From NCBI RefSeq assembly GCF_964355755.1, contig NC_092673.1, positions 10,237,001-10,301,000 of the forward strand: a DNA stretch of 64,000 bases. Reading direction: 5' to 3'. Source of the DNA: Antedon mediterranea. Lineage: Eukaryota; Echinodermata; Crinoidea; Comatulida; Antedonidae. Under the pieces are notes generated by a model. The model searched no databases. It saw only the letters and a program-made list of their open reading frames with translations, and had not been told where the DNA came from. Positions within the stretch are counted from its first letter, which is position 1, and every line of letters starts with the position of its first letter. Position numbers and translations under genes: made by a program. Positions 44,118 to 55,592 of the stretch are shown here, in pieces.

Positions 44118-44822
44118 TAATTTTGTCGAAATATTACAATTTTGTCTACACAAAATGAATTTTGCCAATACAAAATTCATTTTGTCAACACAAAATTCAT
44201 TTTGTATTGACAAAATTCATTTTGTGTTGACAAAATTTATTCTGTGTGGACAAAATTAATTTTGTCTTGACAAAATTCATTTTATCTCGACAAAATTAAT
44301 TCTGTGTAAACAAAATTCATTCTGTGTAGGCAAAATTAATTCTGTGTTGACAAAATTAATTTTGTCTTGACAAAATTCATTTTATCTCGACAAAATTAAT
44401 TCTGTGTAAACAAAATTCATTCTGTGTAGGGAAAATTAATTCTGTGTTGACAAAATTAATTCTGTGTAGACAAAATTCATTCTGTAACGACAAAATTCAT
44501 TTTGTGGCGACAAAATTCATTCTGTAACGACAAAATTCATTTTTTGTAGACAAAATTAATTCTGTGTAGACAAAATTAATTCTGTGTGGACAAAATTCAT
44601 TTTGTGGCGACAAAATGTATTCTGTGTAGACAACATTTATTCTGTGTAGACAAAATTCATTATGTGTAGAAAAAATTAATTCTGTGTAGACAAAATTCAT
44701 TCTGTGTAGACAAAATTCGTTTTGTTGCAACAAAATTCGTTTTGTCGCGACAAAATGAATTTTGTTAGCCGAGCCTACTCAAGCGTGGGACAAAACGTTT
44801 TAACATTTAAATTAGAAGGCGG
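44118..44822 (-). repeat. Right inverted repeat with about 35 iterons
   Basis: Read on the minus strand, this begins with the same terminal sequence as the left end, then CTAACAAAATTC, then 18-bp units with variant triplets CGC, TGC, CTA, CTA, CTA, CTA, CTA, CGC, CCA, CTA, CTA, CGT, CGC, CGT, CTA, CAA and so on. The run CTA-CTA-CGC and the run CGT-CGC-CGT-CTA-CAA occur in the same order as on the left. The array is about twice as long as the left one, including a directly repeated ~110-bp segment near 44255-44445. Open frames within it (NFVLTKFILC-type peptides) are repeat artefacts. Confidence 0.85.
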
Positions 44823-46538
44823 GGTTGTTATTGGAAACTCGAAGATTGACAGTTCTAGGCCTACGATCAAACAGCGCGCGAATATCATTTTACAACCTCC
44901 TCTACACCGGTGCCAACAAATTGTTAATAGGTAAAGAAAATTAATTTATCTACCGTGAGTAAAAGCAAACTAATTGAGCAACAGTCTAATATGGAACTTG
45001 AATACTTTGCGTCGAGTATAAGTACAGTTTATACTGACGTATAACAATATTATTGTACACTTAAAATTAATTCCGATTCAGAAAAACGGAACACGTAGCC
45101 CTATATGCCTACCAATTTTGGTAATAAATATTAAAGATGGTTGAAGATTTATATCGATACCGATAATATTGATTACAAAAATGACAACACTATTTCAGAT
45201 AACATCTGATAAGTTGATTAGTAATGAAATGATTTTAGTTAATACATTTCTTTTAATATAATAGTTAGTATAGGCCTATTTATTCTTATGGGATTTTCTT
45301 CGTCTATTATAGGCTACCAAGTTTATTTGATAGGAATACTAAATTGCTAATAGGCCTAACTCAAGGGAACAAAACTAAGATATATCTCTTAAGACATATT
45401 ATATTAATTGTCTCTAATTGGAATAATAGAGATATCTTTATTGAAAAGATATCTTGGTTATAAACATGGATATATCTCTATTGGAACCTAAGATCTATAT
45501 TGTAAACTAACTACACCTATTAAAAACTAAGATATTTTAGTTGCCTAAAAAATGACAGTTTGGTACGCCATAGATTATGATATTGCAAATTGTCGTTAAA
45601 AAGTTAAATTTAATTTCAAATTTACGTTTAACTATTAGTTTTACTCTCGGTTGCATATTATTATATATTTACACCCTCGAAAGATATAATTCAACTTTGA
45701 CCAAATAGTTATATGGGTGTTCACACAACTGACATATGGCGCCTCTCAAGTATCCATTCCCATGGCAGTGTATATAACCTTTCCACCTTCTCCATCGTTG
45801 ATTTTATTTATTATACATTGCTAATTGCAAATAATTGTTTTTAGGTTTACATTGTTCTTTGTACTTTTAATGTACGTATTCAGTTTTTGGGTGGCTTGAT
45901 AAGATTGATGTTAAATAAATGCATTTTCCACTAATAAAATATGGAATTGTATCGAGAGAGTATCGTAATTTCGGGCAGAATGGTTATCGGTCTGGAAAGG
46001 TCATTATTACACTTTCTGGGGTGTTGATATTTATACATCGAATGTTCGAATCGAATCGAATAGCTCCATTATTGAAGATTAACCGAAGAGGTCCTAGACA
46101 ACTTGCGTAATCTTGGAGAAGCCCAGAACCTCAGTCAAACCAGAATGGTTTTCGGTCTGGAAAGGTTATTATTACACTGTCTGGGGTGTTGATATTTATA
46201 CATCGAATGTTTTATGGGCAATCAGTCCTGAACCTAGCCAACGTAGGCTACCTGGCCTACTTACTACTGTAGGTTAAAGGTTATTAGGTTTCGCAGGGTG
46301 AATGACTGTTATAATAAAACTAACGTGAGCAATCTTTTGTAGTCAGTTCTTTAAATTTTTTTTTTCAAATAATTATTATTTCTGCAATGACTATTATTAT
46401 CTTAAAGATATATTGTCCCCTGAAAAAAAGATTAGGTACGTAACGAAGATAAATTAATTTCTTTTTACATTAAATTGAGGGCGCTAAACAAAAAATTTAC
46501 GAGATCAAACACATGCAGCGAAAGCCAAAAACATTTTT
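44823..46538. other. AT-rich intergenic spacer
   Basis: About 1.7 kb of mostly single-copy AT-rich DNA lies outside the right inverted repeat. It contains several short AGATATATCTC-type palindromic stretches near 45375-45490 and a 71-bp direct repeat (45976-46046 and 46141-46211). A 63-codon frame at 45919-46110 has no recognisable domain and overlaps the direct repeat, so I do not call it. No other feature is visible. Confidence 0.6.
45976..46211 (+). repeat. Pair of 71-bp direct repeats, 165 bp apart
   Basis: Both copies begin CAGAATGGTT, continue TCGGTCTGGAAAGGT and end GATATTTATACATCGAATGTT, at 45976-46046 and 46141-46211. They differ at only a few positions. The 94 bp between them are unrelated. 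They could be long terminal direct repeats of a tiny element or a simple local duplication. Confidence 0.85.
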
Positions 46539-46746
46539 AAAATGTGCTCTCCCTGCGACCACATCATCACCAGGTGCATTGCTAGTGCCTTCTCAAGATG
46601 AGTGGTGGAAAGGGGGACGTAAATTCTGTGAACCCCAAACACAGTTGGTTGCATACCTTTAACTCTATTTCACCAACCAGCGTGGGAATCGAACCCACGA
46701 CATACGTGTTGTCAACACGACGCTCAGTCGTCTGAGCTAACTGGCC
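46539..46746 (-). mobile_element. SINE-like copy with tRNA-Val-type head
   Basis: A tRNA-like head at 46675-46746 is followed on the minus strand by an unrelated body (GGTGAAATAGAG and onward, including CATCTTGAGAAGGCACTAGC), up to the first minus-strand TTTT run at about 46539. A Pol III transcript from this promoter would be about 208 nt, a normal SINE size. No T-run follows the tRNA head directly, which argues against a free-standing tRNA gene. I see no clear poly-A tail or target-site duplication, so the boundaries are approximate, and the SINE assignment is inference. Confidence 0.5.
46675..46746 (-). tRNA. tRNA-Val(GAC)-like sequence, foldable cloverleaf
   Basis: The 72-nt minus-strand sequence folds as a full cloverleaf. 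The acceptor is GGCCAGT with GCTGGTT (7 pairs, three of them G-U), the D stem GCTC/GAGC with an 8-nt loop, the anticodon stem TCGTG/CACGT (outermost pair mismatched), and the anticodon loop TTGACAA with anticodon GAC. A 5-nt variable loop and a perfect T stem GTGGG/CCCAC around TTCGATT complete it. A box TAGCTCAGACG and B box GGTTCGATTCC match consensus. The discriminator base is G, where animal tRNA-Val normally has A, and no T-run terminator follows closely. It is therefore better read as the head of a tRNA-derived SINE than as a working tRNA gene, although either is possible. Confidence 0.65.
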
Positions 46747-46804
46747 ATTTTGGTTTTAAAAAGGTTAATATGATATTTATGACCTAATGATGAATTACGT
46801 AATA
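46747..46804. other. Short AT-rich spacer before the right satellite array
   Basis: About 58 bp of AT-rich sequence lies between the SINE-like copy and the first recognisable satellite monomer (ATAAATAGACTATTAT at about 46809). No feature is seen. Confidence 0.5.
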
Positions 46805-49800
46805 CACTTATAAATAGACTATTATAAACTGTTCTGGCGTGTACTACTTTATGGCATAACGGTAATGCTCAGTTTTGAGTGCTCCCAGTAGTGGGTTCGA
46901 ACCTGTAAGGATATTTTTTTTTTATTTGAAAATAAATATTGTTTTTGAAAGTGAGATATTTTGAGGGTTGTAAATGTCAGGCCTAAACAAGTGGACATTT
47001 TTTTCAAACAGAAACAAAGTTGCATGGCATTATTTTTCATTGGTTGATCATTCATTCCATAAAAATAGACTGTTATCAGCTGTTCAGTCATTTAATGGTT
47101 TGTGGGGTAACCGGCAGTGCTTAGGTTTGAGTTCTCTCAGTGGTGGATTCGAACCTCTACGAATAATTTTTTTCTTTTTTTTTTAAATTGAAAATAAATA
47201 TTGTTTTTGAAAGTGAGATATTTTGAGGGTTGTAAATGTCAGGCCTAAACAAGTGGACCTTTTTTAAAATCAGAAACAAAGTTTGCATTGCATTGATTGA
47301 TCATTCATTTCATATAAATAGACTATTATCAGCTCCTCAGTCATCTACTGGTTTGTGGCGTAACGGATAATGCTCAGGTTTGAGTGCTCTCAGTAGTGGG
47401 TTTGAACCTCTAGGGATTTTTTTTTTAAATTGAAAATAAATATTGTTTTTGAAAGTGAGATATTTTGAGGGTTGTAAATATCAGGCCTAAACAAGTGGAC
47501 CTTTTTTTAAATCAGAAACAAAGTTGCATGGCATTATTTTTCATTGATTTATTATTTATTTCAAATAAATAGAGTATTATCAGCTCTTCAGTCATCTACT
47601 GGTTTGTGGCGTAAAGGGTAATGCTCAAGTTTGAGTGCTCTCACTAGTGGGTTCGAACCTCTACGGATATTTTTTTTTTTTTTTTTTAATTTAAAATAAA
47701 TATTGTTTTTGAAAGTGAGATATTTTGAGGGTTGTAAATGTCAGGCCTAAACAAGTGAACCTTTTTTAAAATCAGAAACAAAGTTGCAAGGCATTATTTT
47801 TCATTGATTTATTATTCTTTTCATATAAATAGAGTATTATCAGCTCTTCAGTCATCTACTGGTTTGAGGCGTAACGGGTAATGCTCAAGTTTGAATGCTC
47901 GCAGTAGTGGGTTCGAACCTCTAGGGATATATCTTTTCTTTCTTTTTTAAATTGAAAATAAATATTTTTTTTGAAAGTGAGATATTTTGAGGGTTGTAAA
48001 TGTCAGGCCTAAACAAATGAACCTTTTTTAAAATCAGAAACAAAGTTGCATGGCATTATTTTTCATTGATTGATCATTAATTTCATATAAATAGACTATT
48101 ATCAGCTCTTCAGTTATCTACTGGTTTGTGGCGTAACGGGTAATACCCAGGTTTGAGTGCTCTCAGTAGCGGGTTCCAGCCTCTAGGGATATTGCTTTTT
48201 TTTTCTTATTGAAAATAAATATTTTTTTTAAAAATGAGATATTTTTAATAGTTGTGAATGTCAGGCCTAAACAAATGGATCTTTTTTTAAATCAGAAACA
48301 AAGTTGCATGGCATTATTTTTCATTGATTGATCATTCATTTCATATAAATAGACTATTATCAGCTCTTCAGTCATCTACTGGTTTCTGGCGTAACGGGTA
48401 ATGCTCAGGTTTGAGTGCTCTCAGTAGTGGGTTGGAACCTCTAGGGATTTTTTTTTTTAAATTGAAAATAAATATTGTTTTTGAAAGTGAGGTATTTTGA
48501 GAGTTGTAAATATCAGGCCTAAACAAGTGGACCTTTTTTAAAATCAGAAACAAAGTTGCATGGCATTATTTTCCATTGATTTATTATTTATTTCATATAA
48601 ATAGACTGTTATCAGCTCTTCAGTCATATACTGGTTTACGGCGTAACGGGTAATGCTCAGGTTTGAGTGATTTTAATAGTGGGTTCGAACTTCCAGGGAT
48701 ATTTTTTTTCTTTTTTTTTTATTTGAAAATAAATATTGTTTTTGAAAGTAAGATATTTTTATGGTTTTAAATGTCAAGCCTAACCAAGTGGACCTTTTTT
48801 AAATCAGAAACAAAGTTGCATAACATCATTTTACATTGATGGATCATTCATTTCATATAAATAGACTATTATCAGCTCTTCACTCATCTACTGGTTTGTG
48901 GCGTAACCGGTAGTGCTCAGGTTTGAGTTCTCGCAGTCGTGAGTTCGAACTTCTACGAATATCTTTTTTCTTTCTTTTTTTTTAATTGAAAATAAATATT
49001 GTTTTTAAAAGTGAGATATTTTGAGTGTTGTAAATGTCAGGCCTAAACAAGTGGACATTTTTAAAAATCAGAAACAAAGTTGCATGGCATTATTTTTCAT
49101 TGATTGATCATTCATTTCATATAAATATACTATTATCAGCTCCTCAGTCAACTACTGGTTTGTGGCGTAACGGATAATGCTCAGGTTTGAGTGCTCTCAG
49201 AAGTGGGTTCGAACCTCTAGGGATTTTTTTTTTTAAATTGAAAATAAATATTGTTTTTGAAAGTGAGATATTTTGAGGGTTGTAAATATCAGGCCTAAAC
49301 AAGTGGACCTTTTTTAAAATCAGAAACAAAGTTGCATGGCATTATTTTTCATTGATTTATTATTTATTTCATATAAATAGACTATTATCAGCTCTTCAGT
49401 AATATACTGGTTTGCGGCGTAACGTGTAATTCGCAGGTTTGAGTGATTTCAATAGTGGGTTCGAACTTCTAGGGATATTTTTTTTCTTTTTTTTATTTGA
49501 AAATAAATATTGTTTTTGAAAGAGAGATATTTTTATGGTTTTAAATGTCAAGCCTAACCAAGTGGACCTTTTTTTAAATCAGAAACAAAGTTGCATAACA
49601 TCATTTTACATTGATGGATCATTCATTTCATATAAATAGACTATTATCAGCTCTTCACTCATCTACTGGTTTGTGGCGTAACCGGTAATGCTCAGGTTTG
49701 AGTTCTCTCAGTAGTGGGTTCGAACCTCTAGGAATATTTTTTTTTCTTTTTTTTTTGTTTGAAAATAAATATTGTTTTTGAAAGTGAGACATTTTTATGG

Positions 49801-50129
49801 TTTTAAATGTCAAGCCTAACAAAGTGGACCTTTTTTTAAATCAGAAGCAAAGTTGCATAACATCATTTTACATTGATGGATCATTCATTTCATATAAATA
49901 GACTATTATCAGCTCTTCACTCATCTACTGGTTTGTGGTGTAACCGGTAGTGCTCAGGTTTGAGTTCTCGCAGTAGTGGGTTCGCACCTCTACGAATATT
50001 TTTTTTCTTTTTTTTTTTTAATTGAAAATAAATATTGTTTTTGAAAGTGAGATATTTTGAGTGTTGTAAATGTCAGGCCTAAACAAATGGACCTTTTTTA
50101 AAATCAGAAACAAAGTTGCATGGCATTAA

Positions 50130-50165
50130 TTAATTCTCAGGTTTGAGTGATTTCAATAGTGGGTT
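50130..50165 (+). repeat. Hybrid satellite monomer lacking its A box
   Basis: At about 50121-50135 the tail of one monomer (GTTGCATGGCATTAATTAATTC) joins directly to TCAGGTTTGAGTGATTTC, the middle of another. About 200 bp including the TATA box, lead and A box are missing. A B box and T-run follow. This is a scar of unequal recombination, and the only unit of the right array without an A box. Confidence 0.8.
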
Positions 50166-50639
50166 CGAACTTCTAGGGATATTTTTTTTCTTTTTTTTTA
50201 TTTGAAAATAAATATTGTTTTTGAAAGTAAGATATTTTTATGGTTTTAAATGTCAAGCCTAACCAAGTGGACGTTTTTTAAATCAGAAACAAAGTTGCAT
50301 AACATCATTTTACATTGATGGATCATTCATTTCATATAAATAGACTATTATCAGCTCTTCACTCATCTACTGGTTTGTGGCGTAACCGGTAGTGCTCAGG
50401 TTTGAGTTCTCGCAGTCGTGAGTTCGAACTTCTACGAATATCTTTTTTCTTTCTTTTTTTTTAATTGAAAATAAATATTGTTTTTAAAAGTGAGATATTT
50501 TGAGTGTTGTAAATGTCAGGCCTAAACAAGTGGACCTTTTTAAAAATCAGAAACAAAGTTGCATGGCATTATTTTTCATTGATTGATCATTCATTTCATA
50601 TAAATATACTATTATCAGCTCCTCAGTCAACTACTGGTT

Positions 50640-53600
50640 TGTGGCGTAACGGAGAATGCTCAGGTTTGAGTGCTCTCAGTAGTGGGTTCGAACCTCTAGG
50701 GATTTTTTTTCTTTTTTTTTTAATTGAAAATAAATATTATTTTTGAAAGTGAGATATTTTGAGGGTTTGCGGCGTAACGGGTAATGCTCAGGTTTGAGTG
50801 ATTTCAATAGTGGGTTTGAACTTCTAGGGATATTTTTTTTTCTTTTTTTTTTATTTTAAAATAAATATTGTTTTTGAAATTGAGATATTTTTATGGTTTT
50901 AAATGTCAAGCCTAACCAAGTGGACCTTTTTTTAACTCAGAAACAGAGTTGCATGGCATTATTTTTCATTGATTGATCATTCATTTCATATAAATAGACT
51001 ATTATCAGCTCTTCACTCAACTACTGGTTTGTGGCGTAACGGATAATGCTCAGGTTTGAGTGCTCTCAGTAGTGGGTTCGAACCTCTAGGGATTTTTTTT
51101 TTTTTTAAATTGAAAATAAATATTTTTTTCGAAAGTGAGATATTTTGAGGGTTGTAAATATCAGACCTAAACAAGTGGACCTTTTTTAAAATCAGAAACA
51201 AAGTTGCATGGCATTATTTTTCATTGATTGATCATTCATTTCATATAAATAGAGTATTATCAGCTCCTCAGTCATCTACTGGTTTGTGGCGTAACGGGTA
51301 ATGTTCAAGTTTGAGTGCTCTCACTAGTGGGTTCGAACCTCTACGGATATTTTGTTTCTTTTTTTTGGTTTTAATTTAAAATAAATATTGTTTTTGAAAG
51401 TGAGATATTTTTAGGGTTGTAAATGTCAAGCCAAACCAAGTGGACCTTTTTTTAAATCAGAAACAAAGTTGCATAACATCATTTTACATTGATGGATCAT
51501 TGATTTCATATAAATAGACTATTATCAGCTCTTCACTCATCTACTGGTTTGTGGCGTAACCGGTAGTGCTCAGGTTTGAGTTCTCGCAGTAGTGGGTTCG
51601 AACCTCTACGAATTTTGTTTTCTTTCTTTTTTTTTAATTGAAAATAAATATTGTTTTTGAAAGTGAGATATTTTTATGGTTTTAAATGTCAAGCCTAACC
51701 AAGTGGACCTTTTTTTACATCAGAAACAAAGTTGCCTAACATAATTTTACATTGATGGATCATTTATTCCATATAAATAGACTATTATCAGCTCTTCACT
51801 CATCTACTGGTTTGTGGTGTAACCGGTAGTGCTCAGGTTTGAGTTCTCGCAGTAGTGTGTTCGAACCTCCACGAATATTTTTTTCTTTCTTTTTTTTTAA
51901 TTGAAAATAAATATTGTTTTTGAAAGTGAGATATTTTGAGGGTTGCAACTGTCAGGCCTAAACAAGTGAACCTTTTTTAAAATCAGAAACAACGTTGCAT
52001 GGCATTATTTTTCATTGATTTATCATCCATTCATATAAATAGACTATTATTACCTCTTCAGTCATATACTGGTTTACGGCGTAACGGGTAATGCTCAGGT
52101 TTGAGTTATTTCAATAGTGGGTTCGAACTTCTAGGGATATTTTTTTCTTTTTTTTTTATTTGAAAATAAATATTGTTTTTGAAAGTGAGATATTTTTATG
52201 GTTTTAAATGTCAATCCTAACCAAGAGGACATTTTTTTAAATCAGAAACAAAGTTGCATAACATCATTTTACATTGATGGATCATTCATTTCATATAAAT
52301 AGACTATTATCAGCTCTTCACTCATCTACTGGTTTGTGGCGTAACCGGTAATGCTCAGGTTTGAGTTCTCTCAGTAGTGGGTTCGAACCTCTAGGAATAT
52401 TTTTTTTCTTTTTTTTTGGTTTGAAAATAAATATTGTTTTTGAAAGTGAGATATTTTTATGGTTTTAAATGTCAAGACTAACCAAGTGGACCTTTTTTTA
52501 AATCAGAAACAAAGTTGCATAACATCATTTTACATTGATGGATCATTTATTTCATATAAATAGACTATTATCAGCTCTTCACTCATCTACTGGTTTGTGG
52601 CTTAACCGGTAGTGCTCAGGTTTGAGTTCTCGCAGTTGGTGGGTACGAACCTCTAGGAATTTTTTTTTCTTTTTTTTTTGTTTGAAAATAAATATTGTTT
52701 TTGAAAGTGAGATTATTTTATGGTTTTAAATGTCAAGCCTAACCAAGTGGACCTTTTTTAAAATCAGAAACAAAGTTGCATAACATCATTTTACATTGAT
52801 GGATCATTCATTTCATATAAATAGACTATTATCAGCTCTTCACTCATCTACTGGTTTGTGGCGTAACCGGTAGTGTTCAGGTTTGAGTTCTCGCAGTAGT
52901 GGGTTCGAACATCTACGAATATTTTTATTCTTTCTATTTTTTTAATTGAAAATAAATATTGTTTTTGAAAGTGAGATATTTTGAGTGTTGTAAATGTCAG
53001 ACTTAAACAAGTGGACCTTTTTTAAAATCAGAAACAAAGTTGCATGGCATTATTTTTCATTGATTGATCATTTATTTCATATAAATAGACTATTATCAGC
53101 TCCTCAGTCATCTACTGGTTTGTGGCGTAACGGATAATGCTCAGGTTTGAGTGCTCTCAGTAGTGGGTTCGAACCTCTAGGGGTTTTTTTTCTTTTTTTT
53201 TTAATTGAAAATAAATATTGTTTTTGAAAGTGAGATATTTTGAGGGTTTGCGGCGTAACGGGTAATGCTCAGGTTTGAGTGATTTCAATAGTGGGTTTGA
53301 ACTTCTAGGGATATTTTTTTTTCTTTTTTTTTTATTTGAAAATAAATATTGTTTTTGAAATTGAGATATTTTTATGGTTTTAAATGTCAAGCCTAACCAA
53401 GTGGACCTTTTTTTAACTCAGAAACAGAGTTGCATGGCATTATTTTTCATTGATTGATCATTCATTTAATATAAATAGACTATTATCAGCTCTTCACTCA
53501 ACTACTGGTTTGTGGCGTAACGGATAATGCTCAGGTTTGAGTGCTCTCAGTAGTGGGTTCGAACCTCTAGGGATTTTTTTTTTTTTTAAATTGAAAATAA

Positions 53601-55592
53601 ATATTTTTTTTGAAAGTGAGATATTTTGAGGGTTGTAAATATCAGACCTAAACAAGTGGACCTTTTTTAAAATCAGAAACAAAGTTGCATGGCATTATTT
53701 TTCATTGATTGATCATTCATTTCATATAAATAGAGTATTATCAGCTCCTCAGTCATCTACTGGTTTGTGGCGTAACGGGTAATGTTCAAGTTTGAGTGCT
53801 CTCACTAGTGGGTTCGAACCTCTACGGATATTTTGTTTCTTTTTTTTGGTTTTAATTTAAAATAAATATTGTTTTTGAAAGTGAGATATTTTTAGGGTTG
53901 TAAATGTCAAGCCAAACCAAGTGGACCTTTTTTTAAATCAGAAACAAAGTTGCATAACATCATTTTACATTGATGGATCATTGATTTCATATAAATAGAC
54001 TATTATCAGCTCTTCACTCATCTACTGGTTTGTGGCGTAACCGGTAGTGCTCAGGTTTGAGTTCTCGCAGTAGTGGGTTCGAACCTCTACGAATTTTTTT
54101 TTCTTTCTTTTTTTTTAATTGAAAATAAATATTGTTTTTGAAAGTGAGATATTTTTATGGTTTTAAATGTCAAGCCTAACCAAGTGGACCTTTTTTTACA
54201 TCAGAAACAAAGTTGCCTAACATAATTTTACATTGATGGATCATTTATTCCATATAAATAGACTATTATCAGCTCTTCACTCATCTACTGGTTTGTGGTG
54301 TAACCGGTAGTGCTCAGGTTTGAGTTCTCGCAGTAGTGTGTTCGAACCTCCACGAATATTTTTTTCTTTCTTTTTTTTTAATTGAAAATAAATATTGTTT
54401 TTGAAAGTGAGATATTTTGAGTGTTGTAAATGTCAGGCCTAAACAAGTGGACCTTTTTTAAAATCAGAAACAAAGTTGCATGGCATGATTTTTCATTGAT
54501 TGATCATCCATTCATATAAATAGACTATCAGCTCTTCAGTCATATACAGGTTTACGGCGTAACGGGTGATGCTCAGGTTTGAGTTATTTCAATAGTGGGT
54601 TCGAACTTCTAGGGATATTTTTTTCTTTTTTTTTTTATTTGAAAATAAATATTGTTTTTGAAAGTGAGATATTTTTATGGTTTTAAATGTCAATCCTAAC
54701 CAAGTGGACATTTTTTTAAATCAGAAACAAAGTGGCATAACATCATTTTACATTGATGGATCATTCATTTCATATAAATAGACTATTATCAGCTCTTCAC
54801 TCATCTACTGGTTTGTGGCGTAACCGGTAATGCTCAGGTTTGAGTTCTCTCAGTAGTGGGTTCGAACCTCTAGGAATATTTTTTTTCTTTTTTTTTGGTT
54901 TGAAAATAAATATTGTTTTTGAAAGTGAGATATTTTTATGGTTTTAAATGTCAAGACTAACCAAGTGGACCTTTTTTTAAATCAGAAACAAAGTTGCACA
55001 ACATCATTTTACATTGATGGATCATTTATTTCATATAAATAGACTATTATCAGCTCTTCACTCATCTACTGGTTTGTGGCTTAACCGGTAGTGCTCAGGT
55101 TTGAGTTCTCGCAGTTGGTGGGTACGAACCTCTAGGAATTTTTTTTAAATTTTTTTTTAATTGAAAATAAATATTGTTTTTGAAAGTGAGATATTTTGAG
55201 TGTTGTAAATGTCAGGCCTAAACAAGTGGACCTTTTTTAAAATCAGAATCAAAGTTGCATGGCATTATTTTTCATTGATTGATCATGCATTTCATATAAA
55301 TAGACTATTATCAGCCCTTCACTCATCTGCTGGTTTGTGGCGTAACGGATAATGCTCAGGTTTGAGTGCTCTCAGTAGTGGGTTCGAACCTCTAGGGATT
55401 TTTTTTTTTAATTGAAAATAAATATTTTTTTTGAAAATGAGATATTTTTTAGAGTTGTAAATGTCAGGCCTAAAAAAATGGATCTTTTTTAAAATCAGAA
55501 ACAAAGTTGCATGGCATTATTTTTCATTGATTGATCATTCATTTCATATAAATAGACTATTATCAGCTCTTCAGTCATCTACTGGTTTGTGG
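50640..55592 (+). repeat. Higher-order repeat, ~2.48-kb period (10 monomers)
   Basis: Identical marker monomers recur at 2.48 kb. The short-monomer junction lies at 50761 and 53242. The monomers at 51013-51201 and 53494-53682 have the same 62-codon chance frame on the minus strand. The variant GGCTTAACCGG lies near 52601 and 55080. Ten monomers make the unit, one of them the ~128-bp short form. Confidence 0.85.
50760..50775 (+). repeat. Short-monomer junction 1
   Basis: Near 50761 the tail sequence GATATTTTGAGGGTT runs straight into TGCGGCGTAACGGG, giving a monomer only about 128 bp long (A boxes at about 50640 and 50768). The same junction is found at 53242, an offset of 2481 bp, marking a higher-order repeat unit. 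Confidence 0.85.

Larger units (their letters stand above)
36930..44822. mobile_element. 7.9-kb inverted-repeat element with 18-bp iteron arrays and satellite interior
   Basis: The two ends are inverted copies. CCGCCTTCTAATTTAAATG at 36930 matches the reverse complement of the sequence ending at 44822. Both continue inward through a GTCCCACGCTTGAG segment, then CTAACAAAATTCATTTTG, then an array of 18-bp units of the form TGTCNNNACAGAATNNATTT. The order of iteron variants is largely the same in both ends, so they share one origin. The interior holds an 86-bp satellite, a block of 19-bp satellite and about 225 bp of single-copy DNA. No transposase or other gene is present. By architecture it resembles a non-autonomous DNA transposon with subterminal repeats. 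I could not find a convincing target-site duplication (left flank ends TTTAAACT, right flank begins GGTTGTTA), so mobility is inferred, and an inverted duplication by rearrangement is the alternative. Confidence 0.65.

Noticed and set aside
36900-44850. Target-site duplication flanking the iteron element
   Set aside because: The bases next to the two ends (TTTAAACT on the left, GGTTGTTA on the right) do not form a direct repeat, so none is claimed.
43995-44934. Open frames in the right iteron array (43995-44213, 44071-44259, 44497-44733, 44722-44934)
   Set aside because: The NEFCLHRMNFVYTE-type repeats are translations of 18-bp iterons (18 is a multiple of 3, so the frame stays open).
45919-46110. 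63-codon frame in the AT-rich spacer
   Set aside because: It overlaps one copy of the 71-bp direct repeat, has no recognisable motif, and is about as long as expected by chance.
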